This document shows, piece after piece, positions 1 through 9,237 of a DNA stretch of 37,345 nucleotides; within the stretch, counting starts at the first letter, position 1, and each line of letters begins with the position of its first letter. The position numbers and the translations under genes were made by a program. Source of the stretch: Kordiimonadaceae bacterium (GTDB lineage: Bacteria; Pseudomonadota; Alphaproteobacteria; Sphingomonadales; Kordiimonadaceae); contig JASBSO010000241.1 of NCBI GenBank assembly GCA_030148905.1, positions 1 to 37,345 on the forward strand, given 5' to 3'. The notes beneath the pieces are model-generated. The model did no database searches. It had not been told where the DNA came from and saw only the letters and a program-made list of their open reading frames with translations.

Positions 1-1206
1 CTGGCCCTGGCGCAGGACGGCGCGTTTCAAGAGGCCCTGCCGTGGTTTCAGGCTGCTGTGCGCACCTTGCCGGATGATTACGCAGTCAATACGGGCCTGG
101 CTGCGGTTTTGCGCGCGCTGGGCAAGGCCGGGCCCAGCCAGCGGCATGTGCGCCGCTTTTTTGCGCGCTATCCATCGCGGATCCGTCGCGGTGCGTTTTT
201 TTCCGCGCCCAATATCGTCTGCATGCACGGCGGTGACCATGTGCACTATCTTTATGTTGCGGGTGCGGGGGGCGGCTTTCGTAAAATTCGTCGCGGCGGT
301 CATTTCAGCCTGCGATTTCTTTTGAACCTCGACGATTTCACTGTCGAACATTACACAATTACGGGCCGGGCCCTGCGAAGGCGGCCACCGGTTTTGGAAC
401 CGAAGCTGCTGATTAACACCGTTGCCGACCCTGATGTTGAACGATCTGCGCTGCGGGCGCTATCGGTCTATCTGGGCAAGCGTCCGCATCTGCCGGTGAT
501 CAACCACCCAGATATGGTCATGCCCACCACGCGCGACGGCAATTATCAGAGGTTTCAGGGGCGCGAGGGGTTTGTTTTTCCGCGCACGCACCGCATGCGT
601 GCGGCCCACCGGTCTGTTGAGGCTCTGTGTGCGGATTTTCATGCGCTGGCGCTTGGTTGGCCGGCGATTTTGCGGGCAACCGGCACCCACACGGCGCGGA
701 CCACCCGGTTGGTGCTCAGCGAAGCGGACGTGCGGCAGTTTTTTCAAGACAACACCGCAGACGCGGTGTATGCGACCGCGTTCGAAGCCAATGCCGACGC
801 CGACGGACTTTATTCAAAAATCCGGTTTTTTGCCATTGACGGAGCGCTGTATCCGGTTGTGTATCATGTGGACCAAGTCTGGAATGTGCACGGCACCAAC
901 CGCACCCAATTCATGGTGACGCTGGCGGATAAGATCGAGCGAGAGAAGCGCTTTCTTGCCGACCCGGCGGCGGTGATCGGCACTAGCGCGTATGAGCGGC
1001 TGGCAGCGCTTCCCGGCGAAATGGGGCTCGATTTTTTTGGGATCGACTGCACGCTTTTGCCGGATGGTCGCATTTTGCTGTTCGAGGTGAACCCCGCCAT
1101 GCGCCACAGCTTCGACCACGCCAAAAATTTCCCCTATATGCAGCCCCATATGCAAAACATCGCCGACGCCTTTCGCGCCATGGTCAACAGGCGTTTGCGG
1201 CAGTAA
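1..1206 (+). CDS. TPR-containing protein with C-terminal ATP-grasp-like domain (5' truncated by window edge)
   Basis: Frame 1 is open from base 1 (LALAQDGAFQEALPWFQAAVRTLPDDYAVNTGLAAVLRALGK, TPR-like); C-terminus GLDFFGIDCTLLPDGRILLFEVNPAM resembles ATP-grasp metal/ATP-binding end. TAA stop at 1204-1206. Confidence 0.75.
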   Translation: MALAQDGAFQEALPWFQAAVRTLPDDYAVNTGLAAVLRALGKAGPSQRHVRRFFARYPSRIRRGAFFSAPNIVCMHGGDHVHYLYVAGAGGGFRKIRRGGHFSLRFLLNLDDFTVEHYTITGRALRRRPPVLEPKLLINTVADPDVERSALRALSVYLGKRPHLPVINHPDMVMPTTRDGNYQRFQGREGFVFPRTHRMRAAHRSVEALCADFHALALGWPAILRATGTHTARTTRLVLSEADVRQFFQDNTADAVYATAFEANADADGLYSKIRFFAIDGALYPVVYHVDQVWNVHGTNRTQFMVTLADKIEREKRFLADPAAVIGTSAYERLAALPGEMGLDFFGIDCTLLPDGRILLFEVNPAMRHSFDHAKNFPYMQPHMQNIADAFRAMVNRRLRQ

Positions 1207-1212
1207 GACGGG

Positions 1213-1845
1213 CTAAAGCGCGTCAGGCTGCACTTCGGGCATGGCCTTGGCAAAAGCGTCGAGTGTGGACACATGCGCATCGATCGCCACCAGCCGGGGG
1301 TAGGGGCTAAGGTCTGTCTCGAACCGCCGGGCGTTCCACATTTGCGGCACCAGACACAGATCGGCGACGCTCACCTGCTCGCCGAAGCAATACTGCGTTC
1401 CGCCGTGGTCGGCGACCATGGCCTCAAGCGCGGCAAAGCCCTCCATGATCCAGTGCCGGTACCATTGGTTGATGCCGTCCTGGTCAAGGCCCAGTTCGCC
1501 TTTCAAATATTTCAGTACCCGCAGATTGTTGAGCGGGTGGATATCGCAGGCGATGACCTGCGCCATCGCCCGAACCCGGGCACGGGCCAGCGGTGTCTCG
1601 GGGTATAGCGGCGGATGCGGATGGCAGTCCTCCAGATAGTCGATGATCGCCATCGACTGCGTTAAAACCGCATCGCCGTCGCGGTAGGCTGGCAAGAACC
1701 CTTGCGGGTTCAGGGATAAAAAGTCTTTGCGGTGATCCCCCTTTAACAAACTGACGGCGTGTTGGTCCGCGTCAATCCCCTTCAGGTTCAGCGCGATACG
1801 CACCCGGAACGAAGCAGAGCTGCGAAAATAGGTATAAAGGGTCAT
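1213..1845 (-). CDS. maiA: Maleylacetoacetate isomerase / zeta-class glutathione S-transferase
   Basis: MTLYTYFRSSASFRVRIALNLKGI...LNPQGFLPAYRDGDAVLTQSMAIIDYLED; SSxSxRVRIALxLKGI hallmark of zeta GST. Confidence 0.92.
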   Translation of the reverse strand: MTLYTYFRSSASFRVRIALNLKGIDADQHAVSLLKGDHRKDFLSLNPQGFLPAYRDGDAVLTQSMAIIDYLEDCHPHPPLYPETPLARARVRAMAQVIACDIHPLNNLRVLKYLKGELGLDQDGINQWYRHWIMEGFAALEAMVADHGGTQYCFGEQVSVADLCLVPQMWNARRFETDLSPYPRLVAIDAHVSTLDAFAKAMPEVQPDAL

Positions 1846-1981
1846 GGGCGAGCAATCCTGTCAGGCCGGGGTTAAGCGGATATCCAGCATAATGGCGTAC
1901 CGATGGACAATTCAACTCCGCGGTGCGCGGAGACGGTGCGCGACGGCGACCCGCACACCCACAGAGGCGCACCGCATGCGA

Positions 1982-3220
1982 TCACTCCTTGCCGGACAGT
2001 TTTCGCAAAAAGCTGTGAATGGCCTTTTCAAGCGCGTCGGTGACATCAAAAACCTCCGTAGACGCATCGGCAACCATATTGGCGCTATCAAGCGTCTCCT
2101 GCGAACTGCGACTAACAGTTGCGATATTTTTAGAAACCTCATCGGTGCCTTGCGAGGCCTCTTGAATATTGCGGGAAATCTCCACGGTTGCGCTGGACTG
2201 TTCCTCGGTTGCGGATGCGATGGCCGTTGCGGTTTCGCTGATCTCCTGAATGGCGTCATTCACTTGGTTGACCGCATCCACAGAAGCGGTGGTCTGCTTT
2301 TGAATTTCACTGATTTGATTGGCGATTTCACTGGTTGCGTCGCTCGTTTGCTTGGCCAGCGACTTCACTTCGCTGGCGACCACGGCAAAGCCCTTGCCCG
2401 CCTCGCCTGCGCGCGCGGCTTCTATGGTGGCATTCAGCGCCAGCAAATTGGTTTGGTCGGCAATGTCGTTAATCAAGGAGACGATGCCGCCGATCCGCTC
2501 GGACGCGTTTTGCAGATTTTGCATTTCGATCAATGTTTTGTCGGTGATCGCGCGCGCGTCGGCAGAGCGCTGCGACGAGGTGGTTACTTGCGCGGCGATC
2601 TCATCAACCGATGCAGACAGTTCCTCGGCAGCCGAGGCCACCGTTTGCACATTGACACTTGCCTCTTCAGCCGCGCTTGCCACGGTGGTTGACCGCGCCT
2701 GTGTTTCCTGTGCCTGTTCACGCAGTTTCTCGGCGGACTCGCCCCCGGATTGCGCCATGTTGATCAAGGATTGAAGATGGCCTTCCACAGCATTTTCAAA
2801 GGTTTCGGCCAATTCACGGCGCAAAGTCTGACGGGCCTCAAGATCGGCTTTCATCTGCTCGCTTGCGTGGTTGATATCCCGTGCGGCTGTTGCGAAATTT
2901 CCGCTCATGCCGGTGGTCAAAAACCGGCGTTCAAAATTATGCGCGGTTGCGGCCTTAAGCGACAGGCTGGCCTCGCGTAAAAATGCGTCAGTCATGTCAA
3001 CAAAATGATTGAACCGTTCGATCATCGGGGTGAGATGGTCATATTGATCCCAGTCAGTGACGCGGGCTTCCAGACACCCCGAGGTGATATCACTCAGGAC
3101 GGCATCCAGATTGTCAAAGGCGCGTTTATAGAGCGCCAATTCTGCGTCTGCTTTGCTCTCGCGCTCGGCGTGTTCGGTTGAGGCGTTATCGGTTTCTTTT
3201 TCCCAAAATTTCCAATTCAT
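1982..3220 (-). CDS. Methyl-accepting chemotaxis protein, cytoplasmic (no transmembrane segment)
   Basis: Canonical MCP tip [51 protein letters not shown]; hydrophilic N-terminus. Confidence 0.95.
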   Translation of the reverse strand: MNWKFWEKETDNASTEHAERESKADAELALYKRAFDNLDAVLSDITSGCLEARVTDWDQYDHLTPMIERFNHFVDMTDAFLREASLSLKAATAHNFERRFLTTGMSGNFATAARDINHASEQMKADLEARQTLRRELAETFENAVEGHLQSLINMAQSGGESAEKLREQAQETQARSTTVASAAEEASVNVQTVASAAEELSASVDEIAAQVTTSSQRSADARAITDKTLIEMQNLQNASERIGGIVSLINDIADQTNLLALNATIEAARAGEAGKGFAVVASEVKSLAKQTSDATSEIANQISEIQKQTTASVDAVNQVNDAIQEISETATAIASATEEQSSATVEISRNIQEASQGTDEVSKNIATVSRSSQETLDSANMVADASTEVFDVTDALEKAIHSFLRKLSGKE

Positions 3221-3234
3221 GATGTGCGCACCCT

Positions 3235-3756
3235 CTAATCGCTCAAAGACCAGATGAATTCGGAATAGCTCATCTCGCGCTTCGACAAGAGCGCATCCAT
3301 CGCAGCCGTGCTTTTTTCCAGCCCGGTTTTGCGGTTGGTCTCCTGCGCTTCTATGGTCAACAGGTCAGCATAGATGGTGGTAATTTCCGCAATGGCACTG
3401 GCTTTGGGTTTGCGCCGATTAGAGTGATAGCCGATATGGACATCCTTTTTGTAGGACGGGGTCACATGGGCCAGCACCCAATAATATTTCCCGGTACGGG
3501 AGCGATTTTTGATGTAGGCAAAAATCTCAGTCTTGCTGGATATGCTGTCCCATAGCCGCTTGAAGATCACCCGCGGCATGTCGGGATGACGAATAAGGTT
3601 ATGGGGTTGACCCAACACATCTTCTGTACGCATTTCGGCAACGCGGCAAAACACGTCATTCGCGTATGTGATCCGACCTTTCAGGTCGGTTTTGGAGACA
3701 ATGATTTCATCATCCGAGAAATGAATTTCTTGCTCTTCGGGCATACGAGACCTCAT
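3235..3756 (-). CDS. PAS domain protein, Aer-like
   Basis: [50 protein letters not shown]...[10 protein letters not shown] is an Aer-type PAS domain; ends 14 bp upstream of the MCP start. Confidence 0.9.
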   Translation of the reverse strand: MRSRMPEEQEIHFSDDEIIVSKTDLKGRITYANDVFCRVAEMRTEDVLGQPHNLIRHPDMPRVIFKRLWDSISSKTEIFAYIKNRSRTGKYYWVLAHVTPSYKKDVHIGYHSNRRKPKASAIAEITTIYADLLTIEAQETNRKTGLEKSTAAMDALLSKREMSYSEFIWSLSD

Positions 3757-4055
3757 GGCAAATAGGGAAAAAACATGCTGTGAAGGCAGTCAAAACGCAG
3801 TGGTGAAACTGTGTCGCGTGGGTGCGATGTCAAGCACAGAGCGCGATCACTTTCCCGCACTTTATGAAGCATAAGTTATGAAAATACACCTAAAAAGGGT
3901 ATTTTTTTATTTTATCATGTAGATCTACGAAAGCGGCTGGCGTCAGTCTTCATCTGATCACTTTGGTTTGTGGGAAAGTCGCCACTCAAAGACACTTCAG
4001 CACTTCGGATGCAAAATGGTCAGGTCATCTACGCTCTTGCGCAGTTTCCATTAGG

Positions 4056-4181
4056 TCATCCGTCTTCAGGTTGATGGTGTAGCGCTTGGCAAGCATCGCG
4101 GCCAAAAATGTCAATAAAGACGGCATGAACCGAGGTTCCAGCGCATTTTTGAATATGTACAAACTCGATGATCTTTTCCAT
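4056..4181 (-). pseudogene. Possible sulfotransferase N-terminal remnant
   Basis: MEKIIEFVHIQKCAGTSVHAVFIDIFGRDACQALHHQPEDG* matches the FIHIPKTAGTS 5'-PSB loop of sulfotransferases, but the frame stops after 41 aa and no continuation was recognised. Confidence 0.45.
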
Positions 4182-4259
4182 GAAGAGGATTGCCTTGTGG
4201 GTCAGGACTGTTCGGGGCAGATTGTTTTTTGAACGCACAATCCATGCCAGAACAACAGC

Positions 4260-5159
4260 TTAATGGTCTATCTGAATCGCTACCGACTGTCCGGCGGCGG
4301 CCAGATAGTGAAAGGTGCGCTCGTACTGTGCGGCATAGTCATGCAGGGCGCGATAATCGCACCGCTCATAGTCGTGCGAATAGAAAAAATCATCGAATAT
4401 CAGCACTGTCCCGCGCTGAATGCGGTCGTTGCACTGGGCCAGAACATCCTGCGTTGAGGCATAAAGGTCAGAGTCCAGATGCATAAACCGAACAGAGCCT
4501 CTGTGATTGGCGAGAAAAGTTGGCAGGCTGTCCTCATACCAGCCTTTCACCAATTGAACGGTCTCTGGCACGCGCGGAAGCGCACCGCCCTGCGAGAAAA
4601 ACTGCGCCGGGTGAAAGGCCGTCCAGCTTTCGGGCAGGCCTTCAAAACTGTCAAATCCATAGACCGTCTGGCCCGCATACTGCGCGATCAGGCGGATAGA
4701 GGCCCCTTGGAACACACCAAATTCCAGGCACAGGCCTTCGACCTTGGCGGCATCCAGCGCGAAGGCAAAAAATGCCGCCCTGTCGGTGCCAAAATCGGGC
4801 AGGCCCGATAAAGTCTGCGCGCGCGTGCTGTCGATCCAGGCCAAATGGTCTGCGTGCCGGCGGATCAGGCTTTGCGACTGTTCGGCGCCGAGGATGGATG
4901 TTTCTGTTGCGATGCACACCTCGTCCGGCCACGGACCGTCCGCGTTTAGGCTGCGCGCAATATCGAAAAAGGCAATGCTGGCAATCACCAGCGTGCACGG
5001 GTTCTCGCGCGCGTCGTCGGGGCTGAACACCGGGCGCCCGGCAAAGCATTGCCCCCATTTCTGGGGATCCGAGTCGACAAAAAAGTCTGGGCTTATGCCG
5101 CTATAGGCCAGCACGGTTTTGGCCAGTTGCCCGGTTCCCCATATGGCGGTCTTGGTCAT
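4260..5159 (-). CDS. TylF/MycF-like class I SAM-dependent methyltransferase with N-terminal Rossmann-like extension
   Basis: GLCLEFGVFQGASIRLIAQYA...VYGFDSFEGLPESW...FMHLDSDLYASTQDVL...IFDDFF is TylF-like; start chosen at MTKTAIWGTGQLAKTVLAY. Confidence 0.85.
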   Translation of the reverse strand: MTKTAIWGTGQLAKTVLAYSGISPDFFVDSDPQKWGQCFAGRPVFSPDDARENPCTLVIASIAFFDIARSLNADGPWPDEVCIATETSILGAEQSQSLIRRHADHLAWIDSTRAQTLSGLPDFGTDRAAFFAFALDAAKVEGLCLEFGVFQGASIRLIAQYAGQTVYGFDSFEGLPESWTAFHPAQFFSQGGALPRVPETVQLVKGWYEDSLPTFLANHRGSVRFMHLDSDLYASTQDVLAQCNDRIQRGTVLIFDDFFYSHDYERCDYRALHDYAAQYERTFHYLAAAGQSVAIQIDH

Positions 5160-5300
5160 TCTGTCCGGCTTTCCCTGCTTCCTGGCGCCATTTGGCGCGC
5201 GCCCGATTATTGGCAAAATATTTGCTTTAAGCTATGACGCAAGAGCATATCGAAGCAAAGCCCGCTTTGCCCGGGCTGGAAAAAGAAACGAGGCCAGAGG

Positions 5301-6185
5301 TTGGACGACGTCAGAACCAGGCACAAAGCCGCGATTTCAAACGAGAAATCGTCACCTGCGCCGCCGGGTGCACAAAGGCGCGACCATTTGGTGTGCGTTA
5401 TCCAGGCGCGCCTGACCTCGTCGCGCTTGCCAGAAAAGATCTTGATGCCCCTCGGTGGGCGTGAAGTGCTGGCGCATGTCATTCGCCGGGCTAGGGCCAT
5501 CCCGTCTGTTTCGCGGGTTGTTGTTGCCGTGCCCGACACGCCGAAAAGCGACAAAATCACCGCCATCGCCGACCGCGAAAGCGTTGATTGGTTCAAGGGC
5601 AGTGAAACCGATGTGCTGAGCCGGTTTTACGGTGCAACGCGGTCTGCATGTGCCGATTATGTCATGCGGATAACATCCGACTGCCCGCTGCTGAGCAGTG
5701 CCGTGTGTGAAACCATGTTCAATCGCATGCTGGACACGGGTGTAGACTATGCAGTGACCACAAGCTGGCCGCATGGTCTGGACTGCGAAATTTTCACCGG
5801 TGCGGCGCTTGAACGCGCGCACAGGGCGGCCACGCTCGCAGAAGACCGCGAGCACGTAACCTTGTGGATGAAAGCCAACACTGCATTAAAAAAATTGCTG
5901 CACGCGCCAGAGGCCGGACAGTTTAAAAACAACTATCGCTGGGTGCTGGACTATCCCAAAGACTATGAGTTTTTAAGCCGGTTGTTTGCGATGACCGACG
6001 GCACCGACATTTTGGAAGATTGTGTGCGCACAGCAGAATTTGTCGATGCTCATCCAGACCTTTGGAGCATCAACCGCGAATGCGCCGCCGAATGGGGCAA
6101 GGCCAACCGGCGACTGAAAGACATGGTGCACAACCGGGACACCCAAGGCGATGAAGCGCAACCGGGCGAAGGTCCAGCGGATTAA
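5301..6185 (+). CDS. Cytidylyltransferase family protein, SpsF-like
   Basis: VIQARLTSSRLPEKILMPLGGREVLAHVIRRA...GSETDVLSRFYGA...DYVMRITSDCPLL; TTG start at 5301, the true start may be nearer to the conserved domain. Confidence 0.88.
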   Translation: MDDVRTRHKAAISNEKSSPAPPGAQRRDHLVCVIQARLTSSRLPEKILMPLGGREVLAHVIRRARAIPSVSRVVVAVPDTPKSDKITAIADRESVDWFKGSETDVLSRFYGATRSACADYVMRITSDCPLLSSAVCETMFNRMLDTGVDYAVTTSWPHGLDCEIFTGAALERAHRAATLAEDREHVTLWMKANTALKKLLHAPEAGQFKNNYRWVLDYPKDYEFLSRLFAMTDGTDILEDCVRTAEFVDAHPDLWSINRECAAEWGKANRRLKDMVHNRDTQGDEAQPGEGPAD

Positions 6186-7537
6186 AGACGGCGAATTTGC
6201 CCCAGAACTTTGACAATGGTTTTTGCTGTGCGCGCTGTGCGTCCCCGCTTTTGGTGCCGGCTTAAAAATCGCCACATATATTTGACATTATAATAGGATT
6301 TCACATCGGTCAGCGCCGACCACGCGGAGGCAACACTTTGCGGCTGCTCCAAAAAGCTGTGATGTGTGCCGGTGGACTCGGTGGTGTGATGGACGCGCAC
6401 ACTGGTCTCGCCGGTCATGCGAAACCGGTAGCCATGCTCTGCTGCGCGAAAGCAGAAATCGCTATCCCCCCAATAATGCGGGAACATTTGAGCATCGAAA
6501 TTGTCAATATCATCAAGGATACCAACCGGATAGAGCGAACAGCGCCCAAAGAGCGCCTCGACATCAATGCTGCCTTGCCCGCGTACCATCGACCGCACCA
6601 GCGGGTGCACATGATAGGGGGCGTGCCCGGCTTCGGCGCAGCCCATTGGCTGTTCGCCCGTATGACCGGTGGGGGCCCATCCAATGCCTCTGTCCATCAG
6701 TGCGCGGCGCACAAGGCAGTCCACCGTATCCGGGGCAAGTGTGACGTCATGATTGACCAGCAGAAAGAAATCATCGGCGGCCATCCTGGGGTGCAGGGTA
6801 TTGACGGCTTTGGCGACTGCACCCGTCCACCACAGGTCTCCTGTACCTTCGATGATCTCGACATCTGGAAAACGGCCGCGAATAGCATCGCTGCTGTCGT
6901 CCTGGCTGCCATCGTCCACGACCATCACCTTTATCGTTGCTGTGGTGTTTTGCTGGCTCAGGCTATCCAAGCAGGACAAAATATACGGAAGACCGTTGTG
7001 AATGGGTACGATGGCCCAAATGGTGACTGCGTTCAGTGTTTTTGGCAGCGCTTTGCGCATAAGGCATACATTATCTATGCACAGTGGCGGCATATCTGCC
7101 CACAAGGCTGTGTCAGCCGATAGGTGGTTGCCGCGCGCCATGTGGACGGCAAAATAGAGCCCACCCGGCTTCAGGCGGGCAAAGGTGTCGCCGTGTCCCT
7201 CCGCCGTGCTGTCGATCAGGGCGTCATAAGTGGTGGTATCCGCATGACCCGGTTGTGTGGCGGGGTTGATATCGCAAAGACTGACTGAGGCCTGAGATGT
7301 GTTCAAATAATCGGCAAGCGCCGGTGACAAACGCTTGTGCGGGTCAATAACGCCCACCACCGCCCCGTCGCGCAGGCCCTCCAGCGCCGCAGTGATGAAG
7401 GACAGCATTCCAAAACGCTCGGGCGGTACGTCTGCGACCGCGTCTGTGCGGCGGTGCGGCAGGGCGATTTTCCGGTCGCTGAGGCGCGCGCTCGAATAAT
7501 GGACAGGCTGATCGCCAAAGGTATCCGGGCTGGTCAC
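6182..7537 (-). CDS. Glycosyltransferase family 2 with N-terminal methyltransferase-like extension
   Basis: AIVPIHNGLPYILSCLDSLSQQNTTATIKVMVVDDGSQDDS...GTGDLWWTGAVAKAVN is GT2; GTG start at 7537. Confidence 0.88.
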   Translation of the reverse strand: MTSPDTFGDQPVHYSSARLSDRKIALPHRRTDAVADVPPERFGMLSFITAALEGLRDGAVVGVIDPHKRLSPALADYLNTSQASVSLCDINPATQPGHADTTTYDALIDSTAEGHGDTFARLKPGGLYFAVHMARGNHLSADTALWADMPPLCIDNVCLMRKALPKTLNAVTIWAIVPIHNGLPYILSCLDSLSQQNTTATIKVMVVDDGSQDDSSDAIRGRFPDVEIIEGTGDLWWTGAVAKAVNTLHPRMAADDFFLLVNHDVTLAPDTVDCLVRRALMDRGIGWAPTGHTGEQPMGCAEAGHAPYHVHPLVRSMVRGQGSIDVEALFGRCSLYPVGILDDIDNFDAQMFPHYWGDSDFCFRAAEHGYRFRMTGETSVRVHHTTESTGTHHSFLEQPQSVASAWSALTDVKSYYNVKYMWRFLSRHQKRGRTARTAKTIVKVLGQIRRL

Positions 7538-7617
7538 GTCTGCGCACTCGCTTTCGGTCTTATCTTTGTGGATCAGGCTGCCGTGATCAGTGCGGATGTC
7601 AAGCGCATATCTATGGG

Positions 7618-9153
7618 TTAATCCCCCTGACCGAGGGGAAATCTAAGGCAGGCGGTGGTGCCTTTGCCCTTTTCGCTGGTCAGCATCAATGTGCCGCCCA
7701 GCGCGGTCATGATACGTTCGCTGATCGGGATGCCAAGGCCTGTCCCTTCTTTGGCGAGGTTGGCATCTTGTGTGGCCTGGCCAAACAGTTTGCGGGCCTC
7801 TTTCAGTTCGGTCTCGGTCATGCCAACACCGGTGTCGATGATATCTAGGTGGAAAAACCGCCCGTGCACTTCGCCGGTGAGGCGGATATCGTCACCGGGG
7901 TGAGAGAATTTCGCGGCATTGGACAGCATATTGCTGATGACCTGTCGCGCAAGGCGTGGGTCGGTGTGCAAGGCTTTGGAAGGCACTTGATTGTTTGCCC
8001 GCACCCCGCATTGCATCAGAGTTGGTTCGATTTCTGCAATCGAAGCCCGTACAACATCGCGAATATCGACCAATTCCTTGGTGCTGCGAATGCTGGCTTT
8101 GTCATATTTTGCAAAATCCAGAATGTCGCTGACCATTTTGTGCAAGTGATGCCCGGACGAATTGATGCTGTCGACATAGCCCAGTAATTGTTCCGGCAGC
8201 GCGCCTTCGCCCTTCATTTTGATCAGGTCAGAATAGCCAATGATCGCATTGAGCGGCGTGCGAATTTCATGGCTCATCGAGGCCAGAAAAACCGTTTTTG
8301 CCGTGTTGGCCTCGTCAAGGTCGGCAATGATGCGCTGGGCGCGGCGGTTCATCATCACATTGATGAAAAACAGAAACACAACAAAAACAACGAAAGGCAG
8401 GCTGATATCGCTTAGAAATCTGGCGCCAGGCTGATCGGGCCGCCAAAAAAGCCAACCAATTTGCTCGCCGCCTGTCCCGCGAATGTCCAGCGCCAAAGCG
8501 TTTTTGGGCACATCCGTGCGGCGCACGGCAAACCCTACGCCGTCAATGCCGATAACCGGTTGCATCGCTGCCCAATAGTCGGGTCCGACCTCCTGATAAA
8601 ACACCAGGGTCGCGCGCGGCCCCGGCGGCAATTCGGGAACGTCGGTGCGCGCACCCGTCCACTGAAGAGCCGAGGCGGCGATTACATAAAGCTTTCCGCC
8701 GATCACCCCAAAGCCAGACTCGGTCACAGGTCGGTAGGGCACCTCGACAATGATTTTATCCAGAAGATTGGCAACCGCGGTTGGCGTTTTTGCAGAAATC
8801 GGGTCACCTGCAATATTAGCCGAACTGGCAAGCATTTCGCGCTTGGGGCCATAAATCTGCGCCATGCTCATCAGACGGGTACCAACCAGACCATTGAACA
8901 AATTGTCTTCAAGCCAGGTCAGATCGCCTTCGACGATGACGCGCATCACCGCCTCGTCCCACCAGGCGTTGTCTTCTGCGAGCGCCGACAGCACCTCCCG
9001 TTCTTCCGACAGGAATTGTTGCATGCGGGCGCGCTCGCTGTTGCGCGCAAGCGTGTCTTGCCGGTCGGCCGCGCTGAAAACAAAGGCCAAAAGCAGAATA
9101 ACGCTTACGCAACTGGCGATAAGCAAAGGCCGAGTTAACGCTGAAAGATTCAT
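7618..9153 (-). CDS. Membrane sensor histidine kinase with CHASE4-like sensor
   Basis: N-terminal TM, DNAWWDEAVMRV (CHASE4-like), second TM FVVFVVFLFFINVMM, H-box FLASMSHEIRTPLNAIIGYSDL, G-box GTGLGIPISERIMTALGG. Confidence 0.92.
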   Translation of the reverse strand: MNLSALTRPLLIASCVSVILLLAFVFSAADRQDTLARNSERARMQQFLSEEREVLSALAEDNAWWDEAVMRVIVEGDLTWLEDNLFNGLVGTRLMSMAQIYGPKREMLASSANIAGDPISAKTPTAVANLLDKIIVEVPYRPVTESGFGVIGGKLYVIAASALQWTGARTDVPELPPGPRATLVFYQEVGPDYWAAMQPVIGIDGVGFAVRRTDVPKNALALDIRGTGGEQIGWLFWRPDQPGARFLSDISLPFVVFVVFLFFINVMMNRRAQRIIADLDEANTAKTVFLASMSHEIRTPLNAIIGYSDLIKMKGEGALPEQLLGYVDSINSSGHHLHKMVSDILDFAKYDKASIRSTKELVDIRDVVRASIAEIEPTLMQCGVRANNQVPSKALHTDPRLARQVISNMLSNAAKFSHPGDDIRLTGEVHGRFFHLDIIDTGVGMTETELKEARKLFGQATQDANLAKEGTGLGIPISERIMTALGGTLMLTSEKGKGTTACLRFPLGQGD

Positions 9154-9237
9154 CGATTCCGTGTGCCCCACCGCGCGAAAACCCCAATAATGATGTTGTT
9201 CTAACGCATTCTTGTCTTTGGAACACTGGAATTATGC

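Noticed and set aside
1844-2692. 282-aa plus-strand ORF
   Set aside because: Antisense to the MCP; its glycine/leucine repeats mirror the MCP heptads.
3881-3915. AAAATACACC-TAAAAA-GGGTATTTT followed by T/A-rich tract, terminator-like on the plus strand
   Set aside because: The stem is A/T-rich and mismatched, and no plus-strand gene lies upstream to be terminated; more likely an AT-rich promoter-proximal region for the PAS gene.
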